From assembly GCA_020631735.1 (NCBI GenBank), contig CM036162.1:94474401-94538400 (forward strand): 64,000 nucleotides of DNA, given 5' to 3'. Positions 21,617-33,350 of this stretch are shown piece by piece. Each line of letters begins with the position of its first letter. The stretch's first letter is position 1. The notes under the pieces are model-generated. The model was not told where the DNA came from. It saw only the letters and a list, made by a program, of their open reading frames with translations, and did not search any database. This DNA comes from Saccharum officinarum (Eukaryota; Streptophyta; Magnoliopsida; Poales; Poaceae). Made by a program: the position numbers and the translations under genes.

Positions 21617-22702
21617 ATGCCTTGGCCGGCTGTGGCCGGTAGCTGAGCACACTTTAGCCTTGGTGGCTTGTGTAGTAGTGCTTGGGAGCCCTCTAACTCA
21701 CTCATGCTTGATAGTGTTCATCGGATCGAGTGAGAGAGAGATTCTAGTGCGATTGCATCGTGAGGTTGCATCGAGTGGCACTAGGTGATCGTGTTGCAAG
21801 CCGGTGGTGCTTGTTACTCTTGGAGGTTGCCACCTCCTAGACGGCTTGGTGGCTTGAGGCTCCGTCGAAGCTCGCAAGAAATTGTGCGAGGCTCCGGAGA
21901 AGCTTTGTGAGGGGGATTGTGCTCACCCCGCGGGGATCGCGAAGAGCAACTCTAGTTGAGCGTGTCATTGAGTTACCTCACTTGAGAGTGGTGTCTTGCG
22001 GTGCCTTGCGAGGCGTGCCTTGAGGGGCAAGTGACTTGAGAGTCACACCGAGGAACCATCTAAGTGTTGGTCGACACAACGGGGACGTAGCTTGGTGGCA
22101 ACCAAGTGAACCTCGGGAGAAAATCACCGTGTCAACTTTGTCTACTCTTCTCGGTGGTTTGTTTTCATGCAACACAAGCTTGTATTTACTTTCATATACT
22201 TGTGCTTGTGTAGTTGCTCTCTTAACTAGTTTGCTTGTGTAGCGTGCTAGTTGTCTTCTTGCTTGTGTAGCTAGAAGCTTCCCTTTGCGTGACTAATTTG
22301 GTTTGTGTAACCTTGTTAGTCACATTGCTTAGTTTGTGTAGCTAAGTGACTTGCGCTCTCTAATTTGGCATTAGTTGCCTTGTTATTGAGCTTTGCTAGT
22401 GAGCTTAGGAGCTTTGTGCTTTTGCTTCACTAGTTGTGTAGGAGCTCCCTCGGTTGGCAAAGTACTAGTGCATAGGTTTGTGTGACCTTGCTCTAGAATT
22501 GAGTAGGTGAGCTCTTGGTAAGCTTAGCACCTTAGTTGCTTAATTAGGATCTTTGCAAGGTGCTAGAGAACTTAGATAGAGGGGTGTAGTCTTGGCTAGA
22601 CCGTTAAGTTTAATTCCGCATTTGTTTTGGTTAGCCAACGCGTTTAAGTTTTTGAAAGGACTATTCACCCCCCCCTCTAGTCCGCCATCTCGACCCTTCA
22701 AT

Positions 22703-22714
22703 TGGTATCAGAGC
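22703..22714 (+). promoter_or_regulatory. Primer-binding site, tRNA-iMet type
   Basis: TGGTATCAGAGC, two bases after the left LTR, is the standard copia-type complement to the 3' end of initiator tRNA-Met. Confidence 0.9.
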
Positions 22715-22751
22715 CGGGACTCTCATTTGTGGTCTTCACCGACCCGAGAGG

Positions 22752-24767
22752 ATGGCGGCTTATGGGCTAGATGTTGAGTGTCCACATATTTTTGATGGCA
22801 CACACTTTGCACGATGGAGAAATTGGATGACATGTAATTTTAAGTTTATTTGCCCTCAAATATGGTGGATGGTAGATGTAGGCTTTTCTCATGTGTTGGA
22901 TGAAGATAATCTAACTCAAGTACAAGAGAAATGCCTAGATCTTGACATCCAAGCTACTAACATCATGTTTAGATCTTTGGATGGTAGCATCTTTGGTAAG
23001 ATTATGGACCTCAAATCCGCTCATGAGATATGGGCCTATCTCAATGAAAAGTATGGAGCTATCACCAATGATGACGATGATGTCAAGCCCAAGGAGGTTG
23101 CACATGATGATGTTGAGCATGACCACAACACAATGGTTGTGGAGGATTGCTCCACCTCATGGTCAAGTGATGATGATGATCGATCTACCACAAGTTCACT
23201 TGACAAGGATGGTAATGATGCATCAAGTGTTGCAAGTGATGTTTCTACCCCAAGCACACTTGATAGTAACAATGTTGGTTCATGCTCGGGCCTTGATGAT
23301 GCTACTACAAGCCCATCCACTACATCACATTGCTTCATGTCACTAGGTGACACAAAGGTATCAAATGATAATGTGATTGATCATGTTGATTCATATGATG
23401 AGCTTGTTAGTAGACTTGCTAGCATGAACATGTCGTTAGAAAATGAGAAAGCTAAAACAATGAAATTAGAAAATGAAAACTCTTTTCTAAAGAACTCATG
23501 TGAAGAACATAAGAGCTTACTTGATGATCTTAATTCTTCACATGAGAAGCTAATGTTGACTCATGAGAAAGTACTTGCATCTCATGAGGAATTGTTAGAA
23601 AAACATGCTTCTCTCATTAAGATGTTTTTAAAGAAAATTAAAAACAATGAGAGCTCATCACATGGATCAAATGATCAATTGCAAAATGTGACTAACCCAT
23701 GTGATGTAGGGAGAAAGCATGTATCCACCTCTTGTGATGACTTATTAGATATGCCATGTTCTTCACATATATATGCTTGTTCTACTTCTATGTCTTGTGA
23801 GACTAACATTTTGAAGGAGAACAATGAGCTCAAAAGTGAAGTGAAGAAATTGAGCAACAAGTTAGAGAGGTGCTACAATTCAAAAGTCACCTTTGAGCAC
23901 ATGATGAAGACTCAAAGAAATGTTGGTGACAAAAGTGGCCTTGGCCTCAAGAAGAAAATGACAAAGGGCGAAAGAAAGCAAGAAAAGAGGATGAAGAGGC
24001 TACTCCAAAAGAAGCTCTCGCATTCCATGTGCTATCAATGCCATGAAGCGGGACATCTTGCTAATGGTTGCCCAAACATTGAGAAGCTCAAGAAGATGAA
24101 AGAAGAAGAGAGGCTAAAGCATGTCAAGTGCTTCAAGTGCCACACTTGGGGTCATCTCACCTCAATGTGCCCAACCAAGCAATTGGTGAAGCAACAAGTA
24201 AAGCCTCAACCAAAGCCACTAGTTGAGCAAGAGAAGACACCCCAAGAGCAAATCAAGATCAACCATGAAGATAATGGTGACTTGATGAAGAAGAAGAAAA
24301 CAAGAAGGGGTGGAAGAGCAAGACATCCAATGCAAATTCAAGATGTCAAGATGATGAGCAAGAATCAAGATGAGAAGAAAGTACATGCTCACATCAAGTG
24401 CTTCAAGTGTGGAGATATGGGACACTTTGCCTCAGGGTGTCCTACCAAGCTTGAGAAGAAGGCTCAAGCAACTCGTGAGAGGCAAGGCAATGAGAAGCAA
24501 CATATGAGCAAGGAAGAAAAGGCTCAATCTAAGAGAAGTTGCTACTCATGCCGGGAAAGGGGACACATGGCATATTCATGTCCCCTAGGTAATAATTCTA
24601 AGCCTATTTCAATTGATGATACTAATATGATTAGAAAGGATGGCAATGGTACCTCATTGGTTGGAATTGCAAAACATCCCGCTATTCATACTAAGGCAAT
24701 GCCTAAGTATGTTGCACCTAACTTGAGAGGACCCAAACTCGTTTGGGTACCATCAAAAAGTGGATGA
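22752..24767 (+). CDS. Gag-like protein with four CCHC zinc knuckles
   Basis: A 671-residue intact frame. The N-terminal part (IFDGTHFARWRNWM, then HEIWAYLNEKYG) is the capsid-like domain of copia Gags. Acidic and serine-rich linkers follow, then a probable coiled coil at about residues 220-300. Four CX2CX4HX4C knuckles start near residues 427 (CYQCHEAGH), 460 (CFKCHTWGH), 550 (CFKCGDMGH) and 597 (CYSCRERGH), separated by Lys-rich spacers. It ends NLRGPKLVWVPSKSG, close to the ending of the copia Gag at 52142-54337 (NLQGPKQVWVPKKH). So Gag is complete to its usual terminus, and the pol deletion lies just after it. The product should form particles and bind the element RNA. Confidence 0.88.
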   Translation: MAAYGLDVECPHIFDGTHFARWRNWMTCNFKFICPQIWWMVDVGFSHVLDEDNLTQVQEKCLDLDIQATNIMFRSLDGSIFGKIMDLKSAHEIWAYLNEKYGAITNDDDDVKPKEVAHDDVEHDHNTMVVEDCSTSWSSDDDDRSTTSSLDKDGNDASSVASDVSTPSTLDSNNVGSCSGLDDATTSPSTTSHCFMSLGDTKVSNDNVIDHVDSYDELVSRLASMNMSLENEKAKTMKLENENSFLKNSCEEHKSLLDDLNSSHEKLMLTHEKVLASHEELLEKHASLIKMFLKKIKNNESSSHGSNDQLQNVTNPCDVGRKHVSTSCDDLLDMPCSSHIYACSTSMSCETNILKENNELKSEVKKLSNKLERCYNSKVTFEHMMKTQRNVGDKSGLGLKKKMTKGERKQEKRMKRLLQKKLSHSMCYQCHEAGHLANGCPNIEKLKKMKEEERLKHVKCFKCHTWGHLTSMCPTKQLVKQQVKPQPKPLVEQEKTPQEQIKINHEDNGDLMKKKKTRRGGRARHPMQIQDVKMMSKNQDEKKVHAHIKCFKCGDMGHFASGCPTKLEKKAQATRERQGNEKQHMSKEEKAQSKRSCYSCRERGHMAYSCPLGNNSKPISIDDTNMIRKDGNGTSLVGIAKHPAIHTKAMPKYVAPNLRGPKLVWVPSKSG

Positions 24768-27700
24768 ATGTGTGTAGGTACCATGGCATTGGAGGCTTGA
24801 CTCAAATTGATTTCATATTTATCATTATATGTTGACTCAAGTATTGAAGCTTATTGCAATTCTATCCCAATGCCAAGTCAAAATGAGTGAAGTCCAAAGT
24901 ACTACAACATACAAAGTATCATGATCAAGTTGTGGATGATTTATTGGAATTATTTGATGGCTTGCAAATGTTCAAGATGAAAGCTTGCTATGAATAATCA
25001 TGAGCTAACCAAGGTATATCTCTTGTTGATTATTTCATTTGGGTGCATATGAGTTGATTGAATTGGATATATATATGCAATGTTGCTTGCTATGAGATGA
25101 TTGAATGGATTAAATGCTTAGCAATCAAGTTTGGATTGATTTGGGTTGGATAAGTTCATAAGATGACCTCTAGTAAATGGATTGGATGGATATATGTCTT
25201 GTGAAAGGATTCAAACAAATTAGTTTCTAGTTTGATTCATATTTGATGAAGTATTGCTCTATGTATTGAAATCTGTCCAAAATTAAAAATCTGAGCTAGC
25301 AGTGATTTTAGCCATGTTTGAGTGATCAAATCTATTTGGATTGGCTTGAAATTTGGTATACATGCTCTGCACTTATGGAAGAATATGCTATAGAAATTTC
25401 ACGAGAATTGGATAAGAGATGCTTCGGTTTTGGAGTACATCTTGTCAGTTATAGTGCAGCAGTTTTCAGCATGTAGCAGTGGTGGAAGATTTGAAATCTG
25501 GTAGCAATCTAGATGTCAAATGAATCTCAAATTTTTACAGCTGCTAGATGACTTAGTGAATCACATCTCCACAAAATTTTATGGCATTTGGATCTGTACA
25601 TTGGGAGATATGAATTATTCTTTGAAGGGTACAGAATCTGCCAGAAAAGTGACAATCATTGGATTAATCTAGAGTCACTTTAATTGAAAGGTCCTCAAGT
25701 TGGAAACATGTTTATAAGTGATTGAGGTACCTAAGTTTGGTTTTGAATTGATCTAGAAGCATGACGAGCAATGAGTACAAGACTTTTGTATTATGAAATA
25801 TACTTGGTGTACTTATTTGGTACTCAATTTGAAGATCAAGATCAAACTTAAGATGAAGATAAAGTTTAAGTTCTAGTGATGATTGGAGATCATTTAGTAG
25901 AAAGAGAAGAACTTAAACATGTAGGAAGAGTTGGACTCAAATGTAGATTCAAGTATTATTTTTCAAGATTGAGTTCTTCATTTGGATCAATCAAACTATA
26001 TCATTTCAAGTGGGTATCAAGAGTGGTTCTTTGGAGAAAGGTCACTTCTCCCTAGTGAGGGGCTTGCCGCCGTGTGTAGGTGAAACCAAGTTTGGGACTT
26101 GGAAGGCTAACATGGAAGTGGTGATCCGAGGAACTTGTGATGCTTAGTTGAAGCAATCAAAAGGATTGATCTAAAGAGCAAGCAACACCCAAAAGAGAGC
26201 TAGTCATGTATTTCAAGTGGTATTCTAAGTAGTTCTCTCATGCAAGCATTGATCAAAAAGATGAAGCAAGTCAACCACAACTCAAGAGATAGTGCACTTG
26301 ATCAAAAGTGGTTTACATTTTCATATGTGTGAAGAATGGGTTTATCTATGATGATTGGTCTTCACCAAGCTTATAAATTGGACTTCATATTGCTATTGGA
26401 GTAATGAATTGGAATCTATGTGACTATCCTCTACTCCAACATAGCAAAGGTATCATTGTAATGAGCATGATCATTTCATCCCTTACTAGTATGCGGTTAG
26501 TGCATATAGTACATGCTTATTAGGATCATGCATGACAAATGAAATTTTTAGATTCATTGCCTACCACTATTGCTTGAATGATTAAAATGTTCTAGTGGTA
26601 TGTATATGAGTTTGTTCATGAGCTAGTAAACCCAAGTACTTGATCTAATTTTAGATTGCTAACAAGTGACAAGTACAACATTGGCAAGATAACCCTTAGA
26701 ATAAGATGTGAAGAAGCTTGTCATTGGATCAAACCAGACTTAGGATCTTAGGCAAATCAACTTAGTTTAAGTCATACTAGAAGCTCATGATGATAAGAGT
26801 ACAAGCACAAGGCAACAATGAAAATGGATATCTAGTTTGTTTCAAGTGGTATCTAGACTCAAATTGATCTTCCAAGTGGTATTCACTAGTGGTGTCTAGA
26901 TCATGATCTACAAGTGATATCTTACAAGTGGTACTCATAAAGATAGCAAATGTTCAAGAAGTGAATATCATTGTCAAATCCTTCAAAGTGGTTCCATACT
27001 AGAAAATTCTTTCAAATGATATCACATTCCTACTCATGATATCTTCACATGGTTTCATTCATGCAAGACAATAGTTTCACAAGTGATCCTCAACTTTAAG
27101 TGATCAAATCAAGAAAATGCTACCCTCATCCTTCAAGTGGTATCTCAAGTGAATGACACATGCTATGACATAGGGGGAGAAGCCCCACCGATTGGTATCA
27201 AGGTCAAAGATCCTATGTGGTATCTCAAGAGCAACCATAAAGTTTGTCATTCCAACATATGTGGTAATGTCCATCAAAAATGCAATATTCAAGTCTCAAC
27301 CATCTACCCCAATGCAAGCCTTTGTATCAATTGAGAAGAACACCTTTTATGGAAATTGATGACAAAGGGGGAGAGATTGGACAAAGATATGAAAGCTTTT
27401 TGAGCTTTGGGAGAGATTGGAGATATAAAAGCTTTTTGAGCTTTGGGAGAGATTGGAAAGATTGGACATGGACAAAGAGGGAGTAACATTGAAGAATGTA
27501 AGGGGATCAAACATTCTTGGACAAAGAAAGCACACAAGTAGGGGGAGCAAGCTCATGAACTTTGATTGATTACATTTGATATGTGCATAATTCATGTGCT
27601 TGCTTGCATTGCATAAGTTCTTAAATTCAATATGCATGCTTGTGTGGTGTATGCTAGTTATAGAACTTGAATGATGATTTGATAACTAGCATGCATAGAA

Positions 27701-28153
27701 TGTTAGCTAGACTTGTGATTATTATGCAAAAACTAGAACCATGCTTATAATGTGATCTCACGGGGTTTCTAGTGTTTTTGATGTCTAGCTACTAATGATG
27801 CTAAGGATGATGGCAAACTTGTGATTTTCAAATGGTATCAAGCTACTAATTGGTATCGAGCTACAAAGGTTTATTCTATACACCTTAGCATCACTTAGTA
27901 GTGCTAACCCTCCCACAAATTTCATATTTATACATATGTGCAAAGCTTGAAACCAAACCATTTGAGCACATATGTAGGGGGAGTTATCACTACCAAGTCG
28001 GATTTTATGGTGCTTATCCAAATCTTGACATAGAGCTTAAAAGTTGGATAAGTAACATTAAATCCAAAACAAGTTAGCAATTTACACTTTGTGTGAAGTG
28101 CTAGCTTGAAAAAGCTTATTTTCCATATCTTTGTAGAGTTGTCATCAATTACC
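24768..28153. other. Long non-coding internal region of the Gag-only element
   Basis: No frame longer than about 100 codons and no pol motif was found. From about 26640 to the right LTR, blocks match the 3' untranslated region of the copia element. Examples are GATAACCCTT...GTGTGAAGAAGCTTG with TGGATCAAACC (26688 versus 57861), AGCACACAAGTAGGGGGAGC (27529 versus 58134) and TGATCTCACG with GGTTTCTAG (27751 versus 58362). The middle part (about 24.8-26.6 kb) is unlike anything else in the window. Confidence 0.75.
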
Positions 28154-28167
28154 AAAAAGGGGGAGAT
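28154..28167 (+). promoter_or_regulatory. Polypurine tract
   Basis: AAAAAGGGGGAGAT directly before the right LTR is the expected plus-strand primer site. The copia element has the equivalent AAGGGGGAGAT before its right LTR. Confidence 0.85.
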
Positions 28168-30817
28168 TGAAAGGTCCTTGTTTGGTTTTGGTAATTGAGT
28201 GACAACTTAGGTGGACTAATATGTGGTTATGTGAGATACACAGGAGATTAGTCCACAGGTGATGGTGGTCATTGAATATGAGACACGACATTAACTCATG
28301 TGACCAAGATGATGAAGACCGAAGTGATGCTTGGCTCGATGGACCGGTTGTGAGGGTGAAGGGCAAGTTGAGGCTTCGAAGCGAAGGACCATGCGGTGGT
28401 GAAGCTTGGGCAAGACTTGGCGCCGACGGACCAATGCAACGGTGAAGAGCAAGTGAAGTCAAGGTCGATGGATCGAGACGGTCATGTGATGATATGAAGT
28501 GGATCATATCATTTGGAGAAGATCAAGATGAGGTTTGGCTCGAAGGACCGGTTGTGAAGGTGAAGGGCAAGTTGAGGCTTCGAAGCGAAGGACCATGCGG
28601 TGGTGAAGCTTGGGCAAGACTTGGCGCCGACGGACCAATGCAACGGTGAAGAGCAAGTGAGGTCAAGATCGATGAACCAATACGGTCACGTGATGATATG
28701 AAGTGAATCATATCATTTGGTGATTGGTTGGTGCATGTGTTGCATCAACGTCGGAGGAGATGGAGTGGAATGCGCAAGGCAAAGGTATAACCTAGGGCAT
28801 TTCCATTGCACCGGTCATAGGTGTGTAGAGAAGTTTATGACCGGGTTTAGGATAGATGGCCGTACTATCAAGAGGGGCAAACTTGTTTGCATATCGGTCA
28901 TCTAGTGCCACTTGAGCGATCTAACTTTGCATACGTGTTAGGATCGAGTGGCGAGGCAAGTTGAGTGCCTAACCCTTTGAAAATGTTTGTGAAATGCTAA
29001 CACACGTACACAAGGTGGTGATCACTTGTTGGTGTTGGCACATTTACGAAGGCGATGAAGTTTGGGTGGTAGAGAGGGTTTGGGACTCTCTCTCCCTCCC
29101 GCCGAACTTGCGTGCGCGGGATTCAGGCGTTTTCAGGGAGTTGAAAAGCCTATTTTCCACTACGCCGAAAGTCGGAAAAGAAACGGAGGCGAACGGGGTC
29201 ACTGAGGTGACCGGACGCTGCACCGGACGCGGTCACGATGTGACCGGACGCGTCCGGTCAGTTCAGCACGGTTTCGGGCGCGCGGGTGCTAGGGTTTGCT
29301 ACCGGCGCGTCCGGTCACTCGCGGGACCGGCGCGTCCGGTCATGCGCCCAGAGAAGAACTATGGTTCACAGAGGACGATCGGACGCGGGGCGCGTCCGGT
29401 CACACATGATCGGACGCGTCCGATCGTTGAAGGAGCTTACTGGACTCCGACCGGACGCTGGCACTGTCGCGTCCGGTCGTTGCCTGGGGCGCGTCCGGTC
29501 GTTGGTTTAACCGTTGAGGGTCAGTGACCGTTGGAGGATCGGACGCGGTTGAGCGCGTCCGGTCGTTTTGAGAGGCGCGTCCGGTCATGGAATTTGACCG
29601 TTGGCGCAGTGACTGTTGGAGGACCGGACGCGGTTGAGCGCGTCCGGTCAGTTATGACCGGCGCGTCCGGTCATCCCGAAAAAGACCCAGTGAAGGGGTA
29701 ACGGCTCTATTTGACCGTGGGGTTATAAATAGATGCCTTGGCCGGCTGTGGCCGGTAGCTGAGCACACTTTAGCCTTGGTGGCTTGTGTAGTAGTGCTTG
29801 GGAGCCCTCTAACTCACTCATGCTTGATAGTGTTCATCGGATCGAGTGAGAGAGAGATTCTAGTGCGATTGCATCGTGAGGTTGCATCGAGTGGCACTAG
29901 GTGATCGTGTTGCAAGCCGGTGGTGCTTGTTACTCTTGGAGGTTGCCACCTCCTAGACGGCTTGGTGGCTTGAGGCTCCGTCGAAGCTCGCAAGAAATTG
30001 TGCGAGGCTCCGGAGAAGCTTTGTGAGGGGGATTGTGCTCACCCCGCGGGGATCGCGAAGAGCAACTCTAGTTGAGCGTGTCATTGAGTTACCTCACTTG
30101 AGAGTGGTGTCTTGCGGTGCCTTGCGAGGCGTGCCTTGAGGGGCAAGTGACTTGAGAGTCACACCGAGGAACCATCTAAGTGTTGGTCGACACAACGGGG
30201 ACGTAGCTTGGTGGCAACCAAGTGAACCTCGGGAGAAAATCACCGTGTCAACTTTGTCTACTCTTCTCGGTGGTTTGTTTTCATGCAACACAAGCTTGTA
30301 TTTACTTTCATATACTTGTGCTTGTGTAGTTGCTCTCTTAACTAGTTTGCTTGTGTAGCGTGCTAGTTGTCTTCTTGCTTGTGTAGCTAGAAGCTTCCCT
30401 TTGCGTGACTAATTTGGTTTGTGTAACCTTGTTAGTCACATTGCTTAGTTTGTGTAGCTAAGTGACTTGCGCTCTCTAATTTGGCATTAGTTGCCTTGTT
30501 ATTGAGCTTTGCTAGTGAGCTTAGGAGCTTTGTGCTTTTGCTTCACTAGTTGTGTAGGAGCTCCCTCGGTTGGCAAAGTACTAGTGCATAGGTTTGTGTG
30601 ACCTTGCTCTAGAATTGAGTAGGTGAGCTCTTGGTAAGCTTAGCACCTTAGTTGCTTAATTAGGATCTTTGCAAGGTGCTAGAGAACTTAGATAGAGGGG
30701 TGTAGTCTTGGCTAGACCGTTAAGTTTAATTCCGCATTTGTTTTGGTTAGCCAACGCGTTTAAGTTTTTGAAAGGACTATTCACCCCCCCCCTCTAGTCC
30801 GCCATCTCGACCCTTCA
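28168..30817 (+). repeat. Right LTR of the Gag-only element
   Basis: Nearly identical to the left LTR, including the duplication, palindrome array and TATA box (29724-29732). Differences seen by eye: an A/G near 29106, a G/A near 29499 inside a GCGTCCGRTC unit, and one extra C in the terminal C run. Confidence 0.93.
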
Positions 30818-31560
30818 CATACGTCTAAAAAAGTTGAAACACTTGCAACGTACGTCTGAAACACTTGCAAAACGCCAGAAAAAACTTGAAAACACGTATA
30901 TAGCCATTACAAACATCAAGATAAAACACTTGCAAGATACGTATAAAAACACCTAAAACACTTGCATATATATGCAACATCCCAATCTAGTATTACAACA
31001 TCCAAATGAAACACTTCAATATACGTCTGAAACAGATGAAACATTTAGAACATACACTTGAAACGTACGTGTATAGCCCATTGCATCATGTGCAACATCC
31101 CGATCTACTTTTGCAACATCCTTATAAAACACTTGCAACATATATACCTCTAAAACATCTGAAACATTTGAAATGTACACTTACAACATGCATCTTATCT
31201 CAGAACAGCCTCCTCCGTAGTATGCATCAGGGCGCCGTAGCTGTAGTAGGAGGCAAGGCTGGAGGGCTTCCACGCCAGGGCCCAACACTTCTCTTTGCAC
31301 AGCGCCCTCAGTGGCTAGCAAGCGGCCAAGGGGGTGGTCACCACGCGTGGGCTCGGCGGTGCCCACGCCGTCAGGCAAAGCATGTCGCAAAGTAGAAGGA
31401 GCGGCAGGAAGCAACAAGGCGGCACGGTGGAGCAGGGGAAGGAGCAGCGCGGGGTCACCGTCGACGGCGGAGTAGACCGCAGAGCAGGAGCAGCGGGGCG
31501 GCCAATGGAGTAGGAGCACGCAGGGTCACCGTCGACGTGCGGAGCAGAGCGAAACTGGTC
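30818..31560. repeat. Dispersed repeat with GAAACACTTGCAAC motifs and a GC-rich block
   Basis: This starts with CATAC, the right target duplication. Up to about 31200 it is a quasi-tandem series of AAACACTTGCAA, GCAACATCC(C/A) and TGAAACATTTG phrases. From about 31230 it becomes GC-rich without a stable frame. A copy in opposite orientation lies at 38200-38890 with the same two-part build. It probably belongs to a DNA transposon family that I cannot name. Confidence 0.6.
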
Positions 31561-31763
31561 TCTTGTCTCCTTCTTTCCTTATCCAATCGGCGCAACGGTA
31601 GAGACGGATGCGGATACCGTAAGAAAAAAAGAGCGGCACATAGAAGAGGTTTATTGGGTTAGTATGCATACCCACAAAGGGGCATTCGGACGGACGAACG
31701 CCCTGTATATAGCATTTTCGTTCGCTTATTGATCTGATCCCAGCACAACAGCACAGAAACATA

Positions 31764-31995
31764 CTCCCTCCGTTCCATTTTAATTGGCACAAATTAGAAT
31801 GACACGGTATCCACCATTAATTTGCTTTATATTATAATATTTATGCTTATAAACTTATAATCATTGGATAACATAATTCCTTACAAATCTAATCATATAA
31901 ATATAATAGTTAAAAATTATTAGTCTAGTTGTTGGTCAAAGTTTTTAAAGTTTAAATCTTGATATGCGTGTGTGCTAGATAAAATAGAATGGAGC
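31764..31995. mobile_element. Stowaway-like MITE, TSD TA
   Basis: The left end CTCCCTCCGTTCCATTTTA and the right end AAAATAGAATGGAGC are inverted counterparts, with TA on each side (31762-31763 and 31996-31997). The right terminus has drifted from the GGAG(G)GAG consensus. Confidence 0.7.
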
Positions 31996-31997
31996 TA

Positions 31998-33340
31998 AGT
32001 ATATACCAACATGAAACATCGCAGTGTAACTTCATGATTGATTCAAATTAATAAAAAACAAACATGCGTTGCACAGAACGTCCCTAGACTGTCCCCAAAA
32101 CTCGAGTGAATTTTAGTTATGGTAATTGACAATCCTAACCTAAAACTACACAGCACAATATAGTAGTTTATGAGAGATTTTCTTATTCAATTTGTGAGCC
32201 TTGCAAGATTTGATACTTATTAGTATATATTAATGTATGTTGAGTCAATCAGAGTCATTGGCTTGTGAGTCATGATGTTTATAATCTTATAAAATGCTTA
32301 GGAATTAGATGTCAATTTTTCAAATTTCTACTTTCGGGCTTTTTTAATTCATTTCAATCAAGTGTATTGAAGTGAAATTAAACTAAATTTTATTTCATTC
32401 CACTCTAACACATGTGCATCGAAATAGATACACATGCATCAAACAAGCCCTTTCGGTGGGTCTCTCCCGTCATCTTTTCCATTCTTCACTTCCCCCTACC
32501 GTCCTCCGTCTCACCGTCTCATTCTCTACACGAATCAAGCCAGCGCGCGGCGACGGCGGCGACCAACACAGTGGGGCAGAGGCGGCGAGCCTACGAGTGG
32601 CCGAGTGTGAGCGGTGGTGTGGGCACCGAGCGCGGGTGGCGAGCACGGGAGCGGCGAGATCGCGGGCGGCGCGGTTGCAGTTCTCCACGGCCACGCGGGC
32701 AGCGTCCGCCTGCCGTGGCCACCTTGGCGACCACCGAGGTGTCGGGGTTAAGCTCGGCCTCGGCGTTGGCCAGGGCGTTCTCACGAGGACACGGCCGTCG
32801 ATGATGAAGCTTAGCGCGCGGCCACGCAGCTGACGGCGCGTGCTACTCGGCCAACGGGCGATGCGGGCCGGGCGGCAGGTGGTCGCAAATGTTGGCCAGT
32901 GCAGACGCGCGAGTTTCTTGCGTCGCTGGAGGAAGCTTGGAAATTCTTTCCCACCCAGAAACGGTTTCTCCGTTTATTTCTTGTCTCCTTGATAAATCTA
33001 ATGTCACGTTAAATTTTTATATAGCATTTAATATTATGATTATAGACTTATAATTATGAAAACCATCCATAATTTTAGTTTTGAGACGGGACTGCCCTAC
33101 GATTCCAAAAGGCACTATTGCACACGCAAGCGCTCGATGGCATTCAGGAAAGAAAAAAAAGGAAGCATCAGACAACAGTCGAGAAAGGTCAAAGCATTTC
33201 GCCTGACCCTACAACGAGTTGATTGGATGACACGTCCCTATCTAATCCTCTGCAGCATCCACACAACACTTCAAGAAGTCCAGAACAAAGCTGGCTGCTG
33301 GCCTTCTACTTTATTTATAAAAAAAGACGATAAAAGCTTG
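31998..33340. other. Intergenic, with a GC-rich coding-like fragment at about 32460-32930
   Basis: AT-rich flanks surround a GC-rich island of about 470 bp. On the minus strand, parts read NALANAEAELNPDTSVVAKV and AARVAVENCNRAARDLAA in different frames. This looks like a degraded coding piece, but its parent gene is not recognised. No intact gene is supported, and no transposon ends were seen around it. Confidence 0.4.
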
Positions 33341-33350
33341 CTTTCTTTTT

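Larger units (their letters stand above)
20052..22700 (+). repeat. Left LTR of the Gag-only element
   Basis: It starts TGAAAGGTCC and ends GACCCTTCA. The U3 holds an internal duplication (about 20220-20395 and 20423-20605, both containing GGCTTCGAAGCGAAGGACCA). Further on is the GCGTCCGGTC array (about 21095-21560), a TATA box at 21608-21616, and a GCTTGTGTAG-rich R/U5 part. It ends with a C run just before the PBS. Confidence 0.93.
20052..30817 (+). mobile_element. Complete non-autonomous LTR retrotransposon encoding only Gag (TR-GAG type)
   Basis: The 10.77-kb element has LTRs of 2649 bp (20052-22700) and 2650 bp (28168-30817), both TGAAAG...CCCTTCA, and a 5-bp duplication CATAC. It has an initiator-tRNA-Met-type primer site, one Gag frame (22752-24767), and about 3.4 kb without protease, integrase, reverse transcriptase or RNase H. 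The LTRs differ by only two substitutions and one C-run base that I could see by eye, so the insertion is very recent. Gag-only plant elements of this layout are known as TR-GAGs. Mobility would need enzymes supplied by a relative. The copia element at 50101-60722 shares U3 and 3' untranslated modules and is a candidate family of donors. Confidence 0.9.
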
